A stretch of DNA of 38,829 nucleotides. Origin: an uncultured Ectothiorhodospiraceae bacterium (GTDB taxonomy: Bacteria; Pseudomonadota; Gammaproteobacteria; Nitrococcales; Nitrococcaceae). Position numbers and translations under genes: made by a program. Below are positions 9,544-18,995 of the stretch, in pieces. The notes under the pieces are model-generated. The model was not told where the DNA came from and did no database searches. It worked only from the letters and a program-made list of their open reading frames with translations. The stretch spans positions 1 to 38,829 of the forward strand of contig CAJXND010000017.1 in the NCBI GenBank assembly GCA_913056385.1, read 5' to 3'. The first letter of the stretch is position 1, and every line of letters starts with the position of its first letter.

Positions 9544-10966
9544 CCCATGCCTTGGGGAACTGGCTCTCAAGGTGTCCCTCACGGTTGAGGCGCGCCACCC
9601 CGAGCCCGTGACCGGCATGGGTCACCAGGACGAACCCCGGCCCGTCGAGCGGTAATGCCGCTTTCACATCATCCAGCGGGACCGACTGACGCTGGACGAA
9701 GGCAGCCATCTGCCCGGCATCCAGCGCGACACAGTTCCGCGTTGCGGCCGGTGCAAGCCACAAGGCCAGCCCCGTGGTGGGCTTGACGGGTTTGACCTGC
9801 AAGCCGATGGCCGCCAGCCCAAAGGCATCCGGCCGGGGTCGCGCCGGCCACCGCTGCCCGGCGACACGATAGTGCAGGTAGCGGCCACCATCCGGACCGG
9901 CTTCCAGTCCGCGCAGACAGACCGAATCGATGCCAAACCGACGGAGCACGGCATCGGTGGCCGGATGCGCCGGCAACGTCCGGGACGCCTCGGCGGGCGA
10001 TCCTCCCGTCGGCTGATCCGCCGAGTCCACGGGCTCGCCGTGGCGACGAAGGACGACCACGAAGAACCCGCCGGTATCCGTGGCGCCCGGCCATACCCGC
10101 AATGCCCCGGCCAGTCGGGGGTCGAACCGCTGGCCGGCCCATTCGGTGATGCCCTCGGCGACCGCAAAACCCGCGATCGAGGCCGTCTCCACGCTCAGCC
10201 CATCACCGTGACGGCGCAGGACGGCATCCACCACCGCCTCATTCTCCTCCGGTGCATAGGTACAGGTGGAATAGACGATCCGCCCGCCGGGCCGACACAA
10301 CCGCACGGCCCGATCCAGCAGCCGGATCTGCCGCGCGGCGAGCTCATCCCGCTCACTTTGATCCACCCGGCGCGCGACGTTGCGACGCTGCAGGCGATAT
10401 TTACGCCATGTTCCCTCGCCGCTGCAGGGTGCATCCACCAGCACCCGGTCATAGGGTCCGGTGACGCCCGGCAGCGACTCCCCCGCCCCGCGGTGAATCA
10501 GGACATTACGAAGCCCCAGCCGTCGGACGAGCTGACGCACTGCGGGAAGTCGTCCGGACTGGAGTTCATTGGCCACGACCAGGCCGCGGTTGGCCATGGC
10601 GAGCGCGATTTGCGCGGTCTTGTTGCCGGGCGCGGCACACAGGTCGAGGACCCGTTCACCGGGCCGTGGGTCCAGCAGTCGGACCGGCAGCTGGGCCGAC
10701 TCCTCCTGGACCTGGAACAGGCCGGCGAAATGGCCCCAGTGCCGACCCGGGGAGGCATCGGGGCTGAGCCGGAGGCTACCGGCATCCCATTCCACCGGCG
10801 ACGCCCGCAAACCCGCATCGGCCAGCAGCTTGATGAGTTCGGCGGGATGAATCCGCTCGGGATGGGGCCTCAGGCTCACGGGCTGCGGGTGCCCGAGCGC
10901 CGCCTGGAAGCCGGCCCAATCCGGGCAGATGCCGCGATAGCGCCGTAACGCCTCGACCGGGCTCAA
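9509..10966 (-). CDS. rsmF: RsmF/YebU-like 16S rRNA (cytosine-C5) methyltransferase
   Basis: SAM-dependent m5C methyltransferase of the NOL1/NOP2/Sun family, 485 residues. The SAM motif DLCAAPGNKT is at 108-117; the two catalytic cysteines are C181 in PCSGEGT and C235 in STCTYAPEENE. The C-terminal domain of about 200 residues after the catalytic core, ending near FPKAW, resembles RsmF (which methylates C1407 of 16S rRNA) better than RsmB, and the N-terminal NusB-like domain of RsmB is absent. The assigned start is TTG overlapping the stop of the upstream amidotransferase (TTGA). The target base is inferred from family resemblance only. Confidence 0.85.
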   Translation of the reverse strand: MSPVEALRRYRGICPDWAGFQAALGHPQPVSLRPHPERIHPAELIKLLADAGLRASPVEWDAGSLRLSPDASPGRHWGHFAGLFQVQEESAQLPVRLLDPRPGERVLDLCAAPGNKTAQIALAMANRGLVVANELQSGRLPAVRQLVRRLGLRNVLIHRGAGESLPGVTGPYDRVLVDAPCSGEGTWRKYRLQRRNVARRVDQSERDELAARQIRLLDRAVRLCRPGGRIVYSTCTYAPEENEAVVDAVLRRHGDGLSVETASIAGFAVAEGITEWAGQRFDPRLAGALRVWPGATDTGGFFVVVLRRHGEPVDSADQPTGGSPAEASRTLPAHPATDAVLRRFGIDSVCLRGLEAGPDGGRYLHYRVAGQRWPARPRPDAFGLAAIGLQVKPVKPTTGLALWLAPAATRNCVALDAGQMAAFVQRQSVPLDDVKAALPLDGPGFVLVTHAGHGLGVARLNREGHLESQFPKAWVNPTPVFPAAG

Positions 10967-11679
10967 GGCCTCAGCCAGTCCCGCATGTAGGCCCGAACCA
11001 GCGGGGTGTGATCCTCCGCGGGCAGTCCGGCCAGCGCCGCCTCCACTGCCTCCTCACCGGCCTTGGCACGCACGCGTTGCATCAGTGCATGAAAGAACTC
11101 GCGGTCGAACTCCGGATGTCCCTGGATGGTCAACGTGCGCCCCCGCCGGCTGGCATACCATGGGCACTGCTCGCTGGTGGCCAGGCGCTCAAATCCGGGC
11201 GCCGGCTCTGTCACCTGGTCCTGATGCACGGCCAGGAGCGATAGCGTCTCGCCCGGACCGCGTTCGCCGAATGTCCGCTCGCAGCGCACCGGATAGGCGC
11301 CCAGATGCCAGCCGCGCCCGGAGCGTTCCGTGCATCCGCCAAGGGCCGAGTGAATGAGCTGATGGCCGAAGCACACGCCGATGAGCGGAATGCCCCGGGC
11401 GTCGATTTCCCGGACCAGCGACTGGAGCGGGCCAACCCACTCCGGATCCTCGTGGACACTGGCACGGCTGCCGGTCACCAGCCAGCCATCGGCGTCGTCG
11501 CAGGCGTCGGGCCATTCACCGTCATGAACACGGTACCCGACGGCCTTCAGGTCCTCTTGTGGATCCGCCAGGAGGTCCTGGAACAGAGCGAGATAGGAGG
11601 ACCAGCGCGTCGTGAGCTCCTCGTGCAGATCATCGCAGAGGAGCACACCAACGCGCCGGGTAACGGTAGGCTCAGCCAT
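10963..11679 (-). CDS. Class I glutamine amidotransferase-like protein
   Basis: A 238-residue stand-alone class I glutamine amidotransferase domain of the GMP-synthase-like (YfeJ/COG0518) type. The nucleophile is Cys103 in GVCFGHQLI; His188 and Glu190 in GHPEF complete the triad. No synthetase domain is attached, and the acceptor substrate cannot be told from sequence; relatives act in glutamine or gamma-glutamyl compound hydrolysis. A gamma-glutamyl link with the 5-oxoprolinase further upstream on the same strand is possible but speculative. Four bases separate it from the preceding small gene. Confidence 0.85.
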   Translation of the reverse strand: MAEPTVTRRVGVLLCDDLHEELTTRWSSYLALFQDLLADPQEDLKAVGYRVHDGEWPDACDDADGWLVTGSRASVHEDPEWVGPLQSLVREIDARGIPLIGVCFGHQLIHSALGGCTERSGRGWHLGAYPVRCERTFGERGPGETLSLLAVHQDQVTEPAPGFERLATSEQCPWYASRRGRTLTIQGHPEFDREFFHALMQRVRAKAGEEAVEAALAGLPAEDHTPLVRAYMRDWLRP

Positions 11680-11683
11680 TCCC

Positions 11684-11950
11684 TCAGGATGCCACTGTCC
11701 GGGACGGTCCGCGACCCCGGGCCGTCACCCAGCGGCGGATCGCGGTGCGCAGACCCTGCGCCTCTCCGGTCCGCGTTGACGGGAACGAGCGGGTCGGCTC
11801 GGCGCTCGCACCGGGGGCGACGGCTTCGCCGGCCCGCTGCATCTGCCCGTGGAGATAGTGCGAGAACGCGCCCCGGGCGTCGAGCCGCTCGATCTGGGTT
11901 TCCAGACCCCAGCCCAGCTCATCGGCGATCAAAAGGAACTGCTCCTGCAC
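11684..11950 (-). CDS. Small hypothetical protein
   Basis: Unrecognised protein of about 88 residues. I prefer the GTG at 11950 because GGAG lies seven bases upstream and the predicted product starts VQEQFLLIADELGWGLETQ, with an amphipathic helix typical of real coding sequence; a TTG at 12007 in the same frame would add 19 residues of poorer composition. The middle (IERLDARGAFSHYLHGQMQRAGE) is helical, the last third is Arg/Ser/Thr-rich and probably disordered. No signal peptide or membrane segment. The gene ends four bases before the amidotransferase start, which implies co-transcription and coupling. Function unknown. Confidence 0.5.
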   Translation of the reverse strand: MQEQFLLIADELGWGLETQIERLDARGAFSHYLHGQMQRAGEAVAPGASAEPTRSFPSTRTGEAQGLRTAIRRWVTARGRGPSRTVAS

Positions 11951-12080
11951 CGGATACTCCGAAAAGTTGTCTGAATCGCTGAAACTGCACGTATTTTCGC
12001 GCTGCAATATTCACCCGGCAAGCGACATTCAGGCATGACGTCGTGTCCTCCAGGGCATAGAAGACACCGCCGCTTATCCC

Positions 12081-13466
12081 TCAGCCCGGAAGGACGCCGA
12101 TCAGTCGCAGCCACAGATAGTGCAGCGGGAATATCAGCAGTATGGTCAACACCGCGAACCCCAGCGTGAAGCGCGTCAATGCACCCCAGGGGACTCGGCC
12201 GAGCTGGGCGCCCACCAAGATGGGCGGTGCCTGATAAGGCAGCAGATAGGTGGCATAGGAGGCCGCCAGTATCGTCAGCACCGACTCAACCGGCCAGCCG
12301 GTGGCGTTCGACAGCGTCTCCCCGAGCGGCACGCCGATGGCCGGCACACCCGGCATGGCCGCGAGCACCGCGAGTCCGACACCGCCCAGGCTGATGAACG
12401 CATAGTTGAGCGCCCCCTGCCCGGGTGCCAACGGCAGCGCCGGTAGCAATTGGTTGAAGGCGGCCTCGCCGACACCGGAGTAGGCCAGCATCGCCCCGAG
12501 CCCGAGGATGCCCGACAGGAGCAGCAATGGGCCGATATCCAGTGCGGCGAACGGCTTTTCGGGGACCAGTCGGGGTCCGTTGAGCAGGCAATAGGCGGCG
12601 GCGGCCAGTGCCACCCAGGCCGGGCCGACGCCATGAAGCGCATCGCTCGCCCATAGCCCGAGGGCGGCCACCAGAACCAGTGCCATCTGGCGCTGGTCCC
12701 GCGTCATCGGCCCCCGGGGATCATCGGGTGCAGGCTTACCCGGAATGCGGTCGGGGAAGGCATAGACCAGCAGAGCGATCAGTAGAAGGGAACGGAGCAG
12801 GCCCAACACCGGAAAATGCCACCAGAGATAATCGAGATAGCCGATATCCACGCCGTAGATCGACTCCATTGCGCCGGCCCAGACCACGTTGGGGGTGTTG
12901 GACGGCAGAATGGCAAAGGAGCCGATATGCGTGCCGAAAACAGCTGCCAGCACCACTGCAATACGGCCGTTGGCATGTTCCGCGAACCCCAGGCGGTCGG
13001 CGACTGCCACCGCGATGGGCACCAGCAGGACCATTCGACCCATTGACCCGGGCATGACAAACGCGAGCATCAGACCGACACCAACGGCGCCTGCGATGAG
13101 CAGACTGTAGCGACCGGGCAGCCGCGAGAGCAGTAGCGAGGCGATATGCTGACCGAGCCCGGTGTGACGGATCGACATCCCGAGAATCAGGCCACCGAAG
13201 ATGATCCAGAACGCATTGGACGCAAAGCCCGAGAAAACCACCTGCGCCGGCGCGACGGAGAAGAGCATCGCCGCCAGGAAGAAAAGCAGCGAAGTCACGG
13301 CCTCGGCCACGAGACCGGTGGCGTAGAAGCTGATCGCGACCAGGGCAACGGCGGTGGTGATACCGGTACCCGGCGGCAGCCAGGCCGGCGGGAAAATCGC
13401 AATGCTGCCAGCGACCACAGCAACGAGTGCCACAATCAGGCGTGGCAATTGAGACGTCGCCGTCAT
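12081..13466 (-). CDS. DASS/SLC13-family anion (di/tricarboxylate or sulfate) transporter
   Basis: Inner-membrane permease of 461 residues with about eleven to thirteen hydrophobic segments. Family hallmarks are the paired Ser-Asn-Thr type substrate/Na+ sites: LPSNTPN at about residue 188-194 and a second half-repeat in the MPGVPAIGVPLGETLSNATG region. Members carry dicarboxylates, citrate or sulfate, usually with Na+. The ATG begins two bases after the pagL-like stop without its own clear ribosome site, so translation is probably coupled. In an operon with 5-oxoprolinase, the substrate might be a carboxylate such as glutamate-derived or oxoproline-like compounds; this is inference from context. 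Confidence 0.85.
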   Translation of the reverse strand: MTATSQLPRLIVALVAVVAGSIAIFPPAWLPPGTGITTAVALVAISFYATGLVAEAVTSLLFFLAAMLFSVAPAQVVFSGFASNAFWIIFGGLILGMSIRHTGLGQHIASLLLSRLPGRYSLLIAGAVGVGLMLAFVMPGSMGRMVLLVPIAVAVADRLGFAEHANGRIAVVLAAVFGTHIGSFAILPSNTPNVVWAGAMESIYGVDIGYLDYLWWHFPVLGLLRSLLLIALLVYAFPDRIPGKPAPDDPRGPMTRDQRQMALVLVAALGLWASDALHGVGPAWVALAAAAYCLLNGPRLVPEKPFAALDIGPLLLLSGILGLGAMLAYSGVGEAAFNQLLPALPLAPGQGALNYAFISLGGVGLAVLAAMPGVPAIGVPLGETLSNATGWPVESVLTILAASYATYLLPYQAPPILVGAQLGRVPWGALTRFTLGFAVLTILLIFPLHYLWLRLIGVLPG

Positions 13467-13468
13467 AC

Positions 13469-14032
13469 TCAGAAGACGTAACCGATTTCCACCGAGGCGA
13501 TATCCACGCCCGGATTACTGTTGTAGAAACGGGCGTTGGACGTGTGCTGAAGACGCACACCGAGGACAAGGCCGCCGGCCGGCACCCATGCAACGCCGAC
13601 ATGGCTGGTGAACTGCAACGGCCCGCCGAGGTCCTTGCCATTGCCGTCATGCCGGGAGATCAGCGTAGGCTGAAGTCCCAGGCTGAATCGCAGCGGAGCG
13701 CCCGCCAAGCGACGCTCGACGGCCGGGCCAATCGCGACGACCGCGCTATCCCGGTGATCCCCCGACCAGAGCCCGAGGACCATGTCCCAGCGCGCATTCC
13801 ACCGCCTGAGACCCAGCCGATTGAGCACTGCACGCTGCAACCCCGGCGCGGACTGGCGATAGTAGAGTTCGAAGGTGTCGAATCCGTCACCGCTACCGCT
13901 GCGCAAGCCGGTCTCGCGCATCAGCGGCGCACCCTCCGGCTCGGCCAGCACTGGCGCCGCACAGGTCATTATTACCAGCATGACCCATACACGAAATCTG
14001 ACCGATACCCCCCATCGGCGCCTGATGCCCAT
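13469..14032 (-). CDS. pagL: PagL-like lipid A 3-O-deacylase (outer membrane)
   Basis: Exported protein of 187 residues: hydrophobic signal at about residues 9-30 ending ...CAAPVLA, then an eight-strand-barrel-like pattern and a C-terminal aromatic (GYVF). The motif LQHTSNARFYNSNPGVD near the C-terminus matches the PagL active-site segment, in which His and the Ser two residues later (here His163, Ser165) form the catalytic dyad; Asp177 lies where P. aeruginosa PagL has a catalytic Glu twelve residues on, so the third residue may be substituted. Expected role: removal of the 3-O acyl chain of lipid A. Shine-Dalgarno GGGGGA precedes the ATG. Fourteen bases downstream of the deacetylase gene. 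Confidence 0.75.
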   Translation of the reverse strand: MGIRRRWGVSVRFRVWVMLVIMTCAAPVLAEPEGAPLMRETGLRSGSGDGFDTFELYYRQSAPGLQRAVLNRLGLRRWNARWDMVLGLWSGDHRDSAVVAIGPAVERRLAGAPLRFSLGLQPTLISRHDGNGKDLGGPLQFTSHVGVAWVPAGGLVLGVRLQHTSNARFYNSNPGVDIASVEIGYVF

Positions 14033-14046
14033 CCGCTTCCCCCTGT

Positions 14047-14976
14047 TCAGAATTCAGAGCGGCGATTATAACGGGAATCCCCGGCAACACCGACCGCCGC
14101 CCGGAAAAGCTGCCCATGACGGTGGCAGAGCGCATCAATGTCGCGGTCATACCCACCACCAATCACGGCCGCAATCGGGATCCCGCGGTTCCGGGCCGCC
14201 TCGATCACGAATCGGTCCCGCCGATACAGGCCGTCGTCGCTGAGACACAGATGCCCGAGGCGATCGGCGGCGTGCACATCGACGCCCGCATCGTAGAGGA
14301 CGAGCTCGGGACGGAACGCATCCAGCAGGCGGGGCAGCACCCCCGCCAGCGTCTCGAGATAGCCCTCATCGCCAACGCCGCTCTCGAGACCGACATCACG
14401 ATCGCTCGTGGCCTTACGGGCGGGGAAATTCCGTGCCGCATGCATCGAGAACGTCAACGCCCGCGGCTCGTTTGCGAGGAGTCGGGCCGTCCCATCGCCC
14501 TGGTGGACATCCAGATCCACGATGAGCAGGCGCGCCACCGCACCTTCCAGCAGGAGCGTTCTGGCGGCCACTGCAATGTCATTCAACAGGCAGTAACCAC
14601 TGGCGAAGTCGGCGTGGGCGTGGTGCGTGCCACCCGCCGTGTTCAACGCGAGGCCCTGCGCGAGGGCCAGTCGGGCTGCGAGGCAGGTCCCGCCGGTCTC
14701 CAGGCGGACCCGCTGGACCAGCGCCTCCGACCAGGGAAAGCCGCTGCGGCGCTGGGCTGCACGATCGAGCGTGCCCTTGAACAGATCGTCGAGGTACCGC
14801 GGGTCATGGACGGTTTCCAGTGCCGTTCGTGAGGCCGGCTCCGGCGAATACCACCGAAAACCAGTGCCGAAAGACGTCAACTGACGTCGCAATACCCCGA
14901 ATTTGGCCATCGGAAACGGGTGGGATGCCGGCATACTGATCGTGTAGTCCGGGTGATGCACTGCCGGGATCATCAT
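14047..14976 (-). CDS. Histone-deacetylase-fold amidohydrolase
   Basis: HDAC/AcuC/acetylpolyamine amidohydrolase superfamily, 309 residues (class IV-like length). The active-site histidine pair is His118-His119 in GGTHHAH; zinc ligands are Asp156 and His158 in DLDVHQGDGT plus an Asp in YDAGVDVHAADR; GGGYDRD near the C-terminus supplies the glycine-rich loop and Tyr. Bacterial members deacetylate polyamines, acetoin-related compounds or protein lysines; the true substrate is not evident. Its start overlaps the stop of the 5-oxoprolinase gene (ATGATG with TGA inside), so the two products are probably made together, which hints at an N-acyl amino acid or amide substrate. Confidence 0.88.
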   Translation of the reverse strand: MMIPAVHHPDYTISMPASHPFPMAKFGVLRRQLTSFGTGFRWYSPEPASRTALETVHDPRYLDDLFKGTLDRAAQRRSGFPWSEALVQRVRLETGGTCLAARLALAQGLALNTAGGTHHAHADFASGYCLLNDIAVAARTLLLEGAVARLLIVDLDVHQGDGTARLLANEPRALTFSMHAARNFPARKATSDRDVGLESGVGDEGYLETLAGVLPRLLDAFRPELVLYDAGVDVHAADRLGHLCLSDDGLYRRDRFVIEAARNRGIPIAAVIGGGYDRDIDALCHRHGQLFRAAVGVAGDSRYNRRSEF

Positions 14977-17900
14977 CGCGGCTTACCTGCCCGCTCGCCC
15001 GGTGGCCCGTATCCGCCCCCGCCCGGCGTCTGGATGACAAGGCAATCCCCGGCTCCCAGATCAACGCCGTCATTCCCCGCCAGCGGACGGCGCCCGCCGG
15101 CGGACGGTTCGATGAAGTTTCCGCCCGTCGCACCCGGCTGACCTCCGGCCATGCCCGGCGGCGGGACCTGACGATGCGAGCCGAGCAGCGTCACAGTGGT
15201 CGGCTCCAGAAAGCGCAACCGCCGGATGATGCCATCCCCGCCGCGTGAGGTGCCCTGCCCGCCGGAGCCACGACGGATCGCGAATGTCTCCAGACGCAGC
15301 GGAAACCGGTCCTCAAGGATCTCCGGGTCAGTCATGCGGGTGTTGGTCATGTGACTGTGCACCGCATCGGCACCATCGAAACCATCACCTGCCCCTGTTC
15401 CGCCGCAGAGGGTTTCGTAGTTCTGCCAGCGGTCGTTGCCGTAGATGACATTGTTCATCGTGCCCTGTGATCCGGCGAGCACCCCAAGCGCGCCATAGAG
15501 CGCATCGGCAATGGCCTGGCTGACCTCCGTATTGCCGGCGATCACGGCCGCGGGATAGGCGGGGTTGATCATCGAGCCCTCCGGCGCATTGATCGACAGT
15601 GGCTTCAGGCATCCCTCATTGAGGGGGATCTCCTCTCCCACCAGCGTGCGGAAGACATAGAGCACCACCGCCCGACAGATCGCGGCGGGCGCATTGTAGT
15701 TGAACGCATGCTGCGGCGATGTCCCTGCGAAATCGAGTCCAGCGGTCCGGGCAACATGATCCACCGTAATGGTGACCTCGATCCGGCTCCCGTCATCCAG
15801 CGGGTAGACGCAGTGACCGTCGGTGAGCGCGTCAATCACGCGACGGACACTCTCCTCGGCGTTGTCCTGGACGTGCCGCATGTAGGCCTGCACGACCGCC
15901 AGGCCGAACTGTTCGACCATGCGCTGCAGCTCACGGACACCAGTGGCGTTGGCGGCGATCTGTGCGGCCAGGTCGGCCATGTTCTCTTCGATATTGCGGC
16001 AGGGGTACGGGCCGGAACCAAGCAGCGCCCGGGTCTCGGCATCGCGCAGCCTGCCCTGATCGACCAGCAGAAACCCGTCGATCAGCACACCCTCTTCGGC
16101 GATATGCTGGCTGTCCGCCGGGCCCGAGCCCGGGGTCTTGCCCCCGATATCCGCATGATGACCGCGGGAGGCGGTCACGAAGAGGATCTCCTCGCCGGCG
16201 TCATCAAAGACCGGTGTGATGACCGTGACATCCGGGAGGTGCGTGCCACCGCGGTAGGGGTTGTTGAGCATGAACACATCACCGGGGCGAACCGAACCGG
16301 CCTTGTCCGCCAGCACCCGGCGGACACTCTCGCCCATGGATCCCAGGTGAACGGGGACATGAGGGGCATTGGCCACCAGGTTGCCGTCGGCATCGAAAAT
16401 GGCGCAGGAGAAGTCGCGCCGTTCCTTGATATTCACCGAATGGGCCGTGTTGGCCAGCGTCACGCCCATCTGCTCGGCGATGGACATGAACAGGTTATTG
16501 AACACCTCGAGCATCACCGGATCGGCCGCCGTTGACAGGTCCTGTTGCCGATCACGCGGGGTGATGCGCCTCAGCACGAGCGCACCGTCCGCCAGCGCCT
16601 CGGCATGCCAGCCTGGCTCCACGATGGTTGTCGCTGTCGCCTCGACGACAATCGCCGGGCCGTCAACGGGCTGACCGGGCCGCAGCGCCTCGCGTTCGAG
16701 AATCGGTGCCTGCCACCAGCCGCCCGCCGTGAACAAGGCACAATGCGCAGCCGCACTCATGGCCGGGCCGCCCGCCTGCAACCCCGGCGGGTTTCCCGCC
16801 GACCCGATGGCCTCAACGCTCAGCCCGTCAATCCGTCGTCCTGTGGCCCCCGGCACGAAACCGAAACGCGCGCGATGGGCCCGATCGAAGGCCGCCCGCA
16901 TCCGGGATGGCGTCCCAAAGGGCACCGGAAGGGCCTGATACGCGCCCTCGGCCCGCACCTGGGCCGTCTCCACCAGGCGAATACGGTCCGGGCCGATGCC
17001 CTGGGCGCAGACGGCAGCCCCCGCTTCCGCGGCGATGCGGTCGATCTGCGCCCGGGCGGCGGGCGCCTCGTCGAGGGTCCCGCTGAAAGGGGCCTCACGG
17101 ATTTCACGGATATCGGCGAGCCCCATCCCATAGGCCGACAGAACGCCGGCGAACGGATGCAGGTAGATCTCCTCCATGCCCAGCACGTCGGCCACCTGGC
17201 AGGCATGCTGGCCGCCGGCGCCTCCGAAGCAGTTCAGCGTATAGCCCGTGACATCGTGCCCCTGCTCCACGGAAATCTTCTTGATGGCACGGGCCATGTT
17301 CTCCACGGCAACGCGCAGGAAGCCCTCGGCCAGGGTTTCCACCGACATCGGCGGATCGCCGGTTTCGGCCGCGATCTCGGCCGCCAGGGCCTGGAAAGCG
17401 CTCCGCGCCGCCGCCTCATCCAGCGGCCGATCGCCATTCGGCCCGAAAACCCGCGGAAACCGCGACGGCTGCAGTTTACCCAGCACGACGTTGCAGTCGG
17501 TGACCGTCAGGGGTCCGCCCCGCCGGTAGGAGGCCGGGCCCGGATCGGCGCCGGCACTGGCCGGACCAACCTGGAGGCGGCCCTGACGAAACGCCAGGAT
17601 CGATCCACCGCCGGCCGCCACCGTATGGATATCCATCATCGGCACGCGCATGCGCACCCCGGCCACCGCCGTTTCGAGTGCGCGCTCGAACTCACCGGCG
17701 TAGTGACAGACATCCGTGCTTGTCCCGCCCATGTCAAAGCCGATCAGCCGATGGAACCCGGCGGACTCCGCGGTACGCACCATGCCCACGACACCACCAG
17801 CCGGCCCGGAGAAGATGGCGTCGCGGCCCTGAAAGCATGCCGCATCCGTGAGCCCGCCGTTGGACTGCATGAACAGCAGCGAATCGCAGCCACCGCCGCG

Positions 17901-18629
17901 CACATTCAATGCCTCGGCGATCTGCTCCACGTAGCGGCGCAGGACCGGCGACAGGTAGGCATCGACCACCGTCGTATCACCCCGGGAGACGAGCTTGATC
18001 ATCGGGCTGACTTCATGGCTGAGCGAGATCTGCGTGAAGCCGGCCTCCCTTGCCAGAACGCCAATCCGCTTTTCATGCACGGGATAACGGTAACCGTGCA
18101 TGAGTGCCACGGCGACCGCCTGATAACCTTCCTGACGTGCATGGCGCAGGGCTTCCCGCACCTGCGCCTCGTCCAGCGGCTGAATGATATCCCCATGGGC
18201 ATCGAGCCGCTCGTCGATCTCGACCGTGGCGTCATGCAGGACACCCGGCAGCCGGATTTGCAGATCGAACAGTCGCGGCCGGTCCTGGTAGCCGATCCGC
18301 AGCAGGTCGCCAAGTCCGCGGGTGGTGAGCAGCAGCGTGGGCTCCCCGTTGCGCTCCAGCAGCGCATTGGTCGCCACGGTGGTCCCCATCCGGACCGACT
18401 CGATGGTACCGGCGGGAATCGGTTCATCCGCGGGGATATCCAGTATCCCGCGGATGCCCTGCACGGCGGCATCCCGATAGCAGTGCGGGTTTTCGGAGAG
18501 GAGTTTGCGGGACTGCAGCGAGCCATCGGGGGCCCGGGCGACGATATCGGTGAAGGTACCGCCCCGGTCGATCCAGAACTGCCAGCCGAGTGAGCTCGCA
18601 GTGGCGGCCTCTGCCGGTGCTTCGGACAT
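14973..18629 (-). CDS. 5-oxoprolinase-type hydantoinase A/B fusion (ATP-dependent)
   Basis: Single 1218-residue polypeptide that joins HyuA-like (about 1-700) and HyuB-like (about 705-1218) domains, as in eukaryotic OPLAH and bacterial full-length 5-oxoprolinases. The HyuA half begins [17 protein letters not shown] and contains [14 protein letters not shown], nucleotide-binding loops of the ASKHA type. The HyuB half starts near [17 protein letters not shown] and has [11 protein letters not shown] and [14 protein letters not shown]. Likely reaction: ATP-dependent opening of 5-oxo-L-proline to glutamate; hydantoin or related cyclic amides remain possible. First gene of a compact minus-strand operon with deacetylase, PagL-like protein and DASS transporter. 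No strong ribosome site precedes the ATG. Confidence 0.9.
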   Translation of the reverse strand: MSEAPAEAATASSLGWQFWIDRGGTFTDIVARAPDGSLQSRKLLSENPHCYRDAAVQGIRGILDIPADEPIPAGTIESVRMGTTVATNALLERNGEPTLLLTTRGLGDLLRIGYQDRPRLFDLQIRLPGVLHDATVEIDERLDAHGDIIQPLDEAQVREALRHARQEGYQAVAVALMHGYRYPVHEKRIGVLAREAGFTQISLSHEVSPMIKLVSRGDTTVVDAYLSPVLRRYVEQIAEALNVRGGGCDSLLFMQSNGGLTDAACFQGRDAIFSGPAGGVVGMVRTAESAGFHRLIGFDMGGTSTDVCHYAGEFERALETAVAGVRMRVPMMDIHTVAAGGGSILAFRQGRLQVGPASAGADPGPASYRRGGPLTVTDCNVVLGKLQPSRFPRVFGPNGDRPLDEAAARSAFQALAAEIAAETGDPPMSVETLAEGFLRVAVENMARAIKKISVEQGHDVTGYTLNCFGGAGGQHACQVADVLGMEEIYLHPFAGVLSAYGMGLADIREIREAPFSGTLDEAPAARAQIDRIAAEAGAAVCAQGIGPDRIRLVETAQVRAEGAYQALPVPFGTPSRMRAAFDRAHRARFGFVPGATGRRIDGLSVEAIGSAGNPPGLQAGGPAMSAAAHCALFTAGGWWQAPILEREALRPGQPVDGPAIVVEATATTIVEPGWHAEALADGALVLRRITPRDRQQDLSTAADPVMLEVFNNLFMSIAEQMGVTLANTAHSVNIKERRDFSCAIFDADGNLVANAPHVPVHLGSMGESVRRVLADKAGSVRPGDVFMLNNPYRGGTHLPDVTVITPVFDDAGEEILFVTASRGHHADIGGKTPGSGPADSQHIAEEGVLIDGFLLVDQGRLRDAETRALLGSGPYPCRNIEENMADLAAQIAANATGVRELQRMVEQFGLAVVQAYMRHVQDNAEESVRRVIDALTDGHCVYPLDDGSRIEVTITVDHVARTAGLDFAGTSPQHAFNYNAPAAICRAVVLYVFRTLVGEEIPLNEGCLKPLSINAPEGSMINPAYPAAVIAGNTEVSQAIADALYGALGVLAGSQGTMNNVIYGNDRWQNYETLCGGTGAGDGFDGADAVHSHMTNTRMTDPEILEDRFPLRLETFAIRRGSGGQGTSRGGDGIIRRLRFLEPTTVTLLGSHRQVPPPGMAGGQPGATGGNFIEPSAGGRRPLAGNDGVDLGAGDCLVIQTPGGGGYGPPGERAGKPR

Positions 18630-18680
18630 GGGTGCTCAGCCCGCTTCGCCTAAATCTGCATCCTACAACAGGAAGATCTC

Positions 18681-18995
18681 TCAGACCGCGGTCAGCGCTG
18701 CACGGGAGCCGGGGAGATCAATGGCGACCAGCGAGACGGAATCATGTTCAACCCTGTGGCATAGACGGTGCCAGGGATCTGCCGAAACATTCGTGAGCAC
18801 ACCCAACTCCCCGATCAGCACGACGTCATCGGCATTCAGGTCAGCAATCAGTTGCTTCAGCGCCGATAAATCAGGCGATTTCGGGTATTCGATATGCCAA
18901 GCACCCACCCGCGCCCTCAGCCCAATCGTCCGCGCAGAGGTAAGCTCGAATTGGCACTTGGACCTTCCCGCCACCCATCGACAACAGGCTGTCAT
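18681..18995 (-). pseudogene. Possible remnant of a serine-recombinase (resolvase) N-terminal domain, or small hypothetical gene
   Basis: Open frame of 104 residues with no firm identification. The segment from about residue 38 to 95 (SPDLSALKQLIADLN..., ADDVVLIGELGVL, HDSVSLVAIDLPGS) follows the hydrophobic pattern of the resolvase catalytic domain around the 'GD.LVV..LDRLGRS ... G..L..LDLP' region. The expected Arg residues of DRLGR are replaced (ELGVLTN), and the N-terminal YxRVS segment with the catalytic serine is missing, so an active recombinase is excluded. It ends 51 bases upstream of the 5-oxoprolinase gene on the same strand. Weak identification; it may be a short unrelated gene or non-coding. 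Confidence 0.3.

Noticed and set aside
11950-12080. Terminator between the DASS transporter gene and the small hypothetical gene
   Set aside because: No stable hairpin with a T tract could be found in this 130-base gap.
16545-18593. 682-codon open frame opposite the 5-oxoprolinase gene
   Set aside because: Shadow frame; the minus-strand product is clearly the real protein over its whole length.
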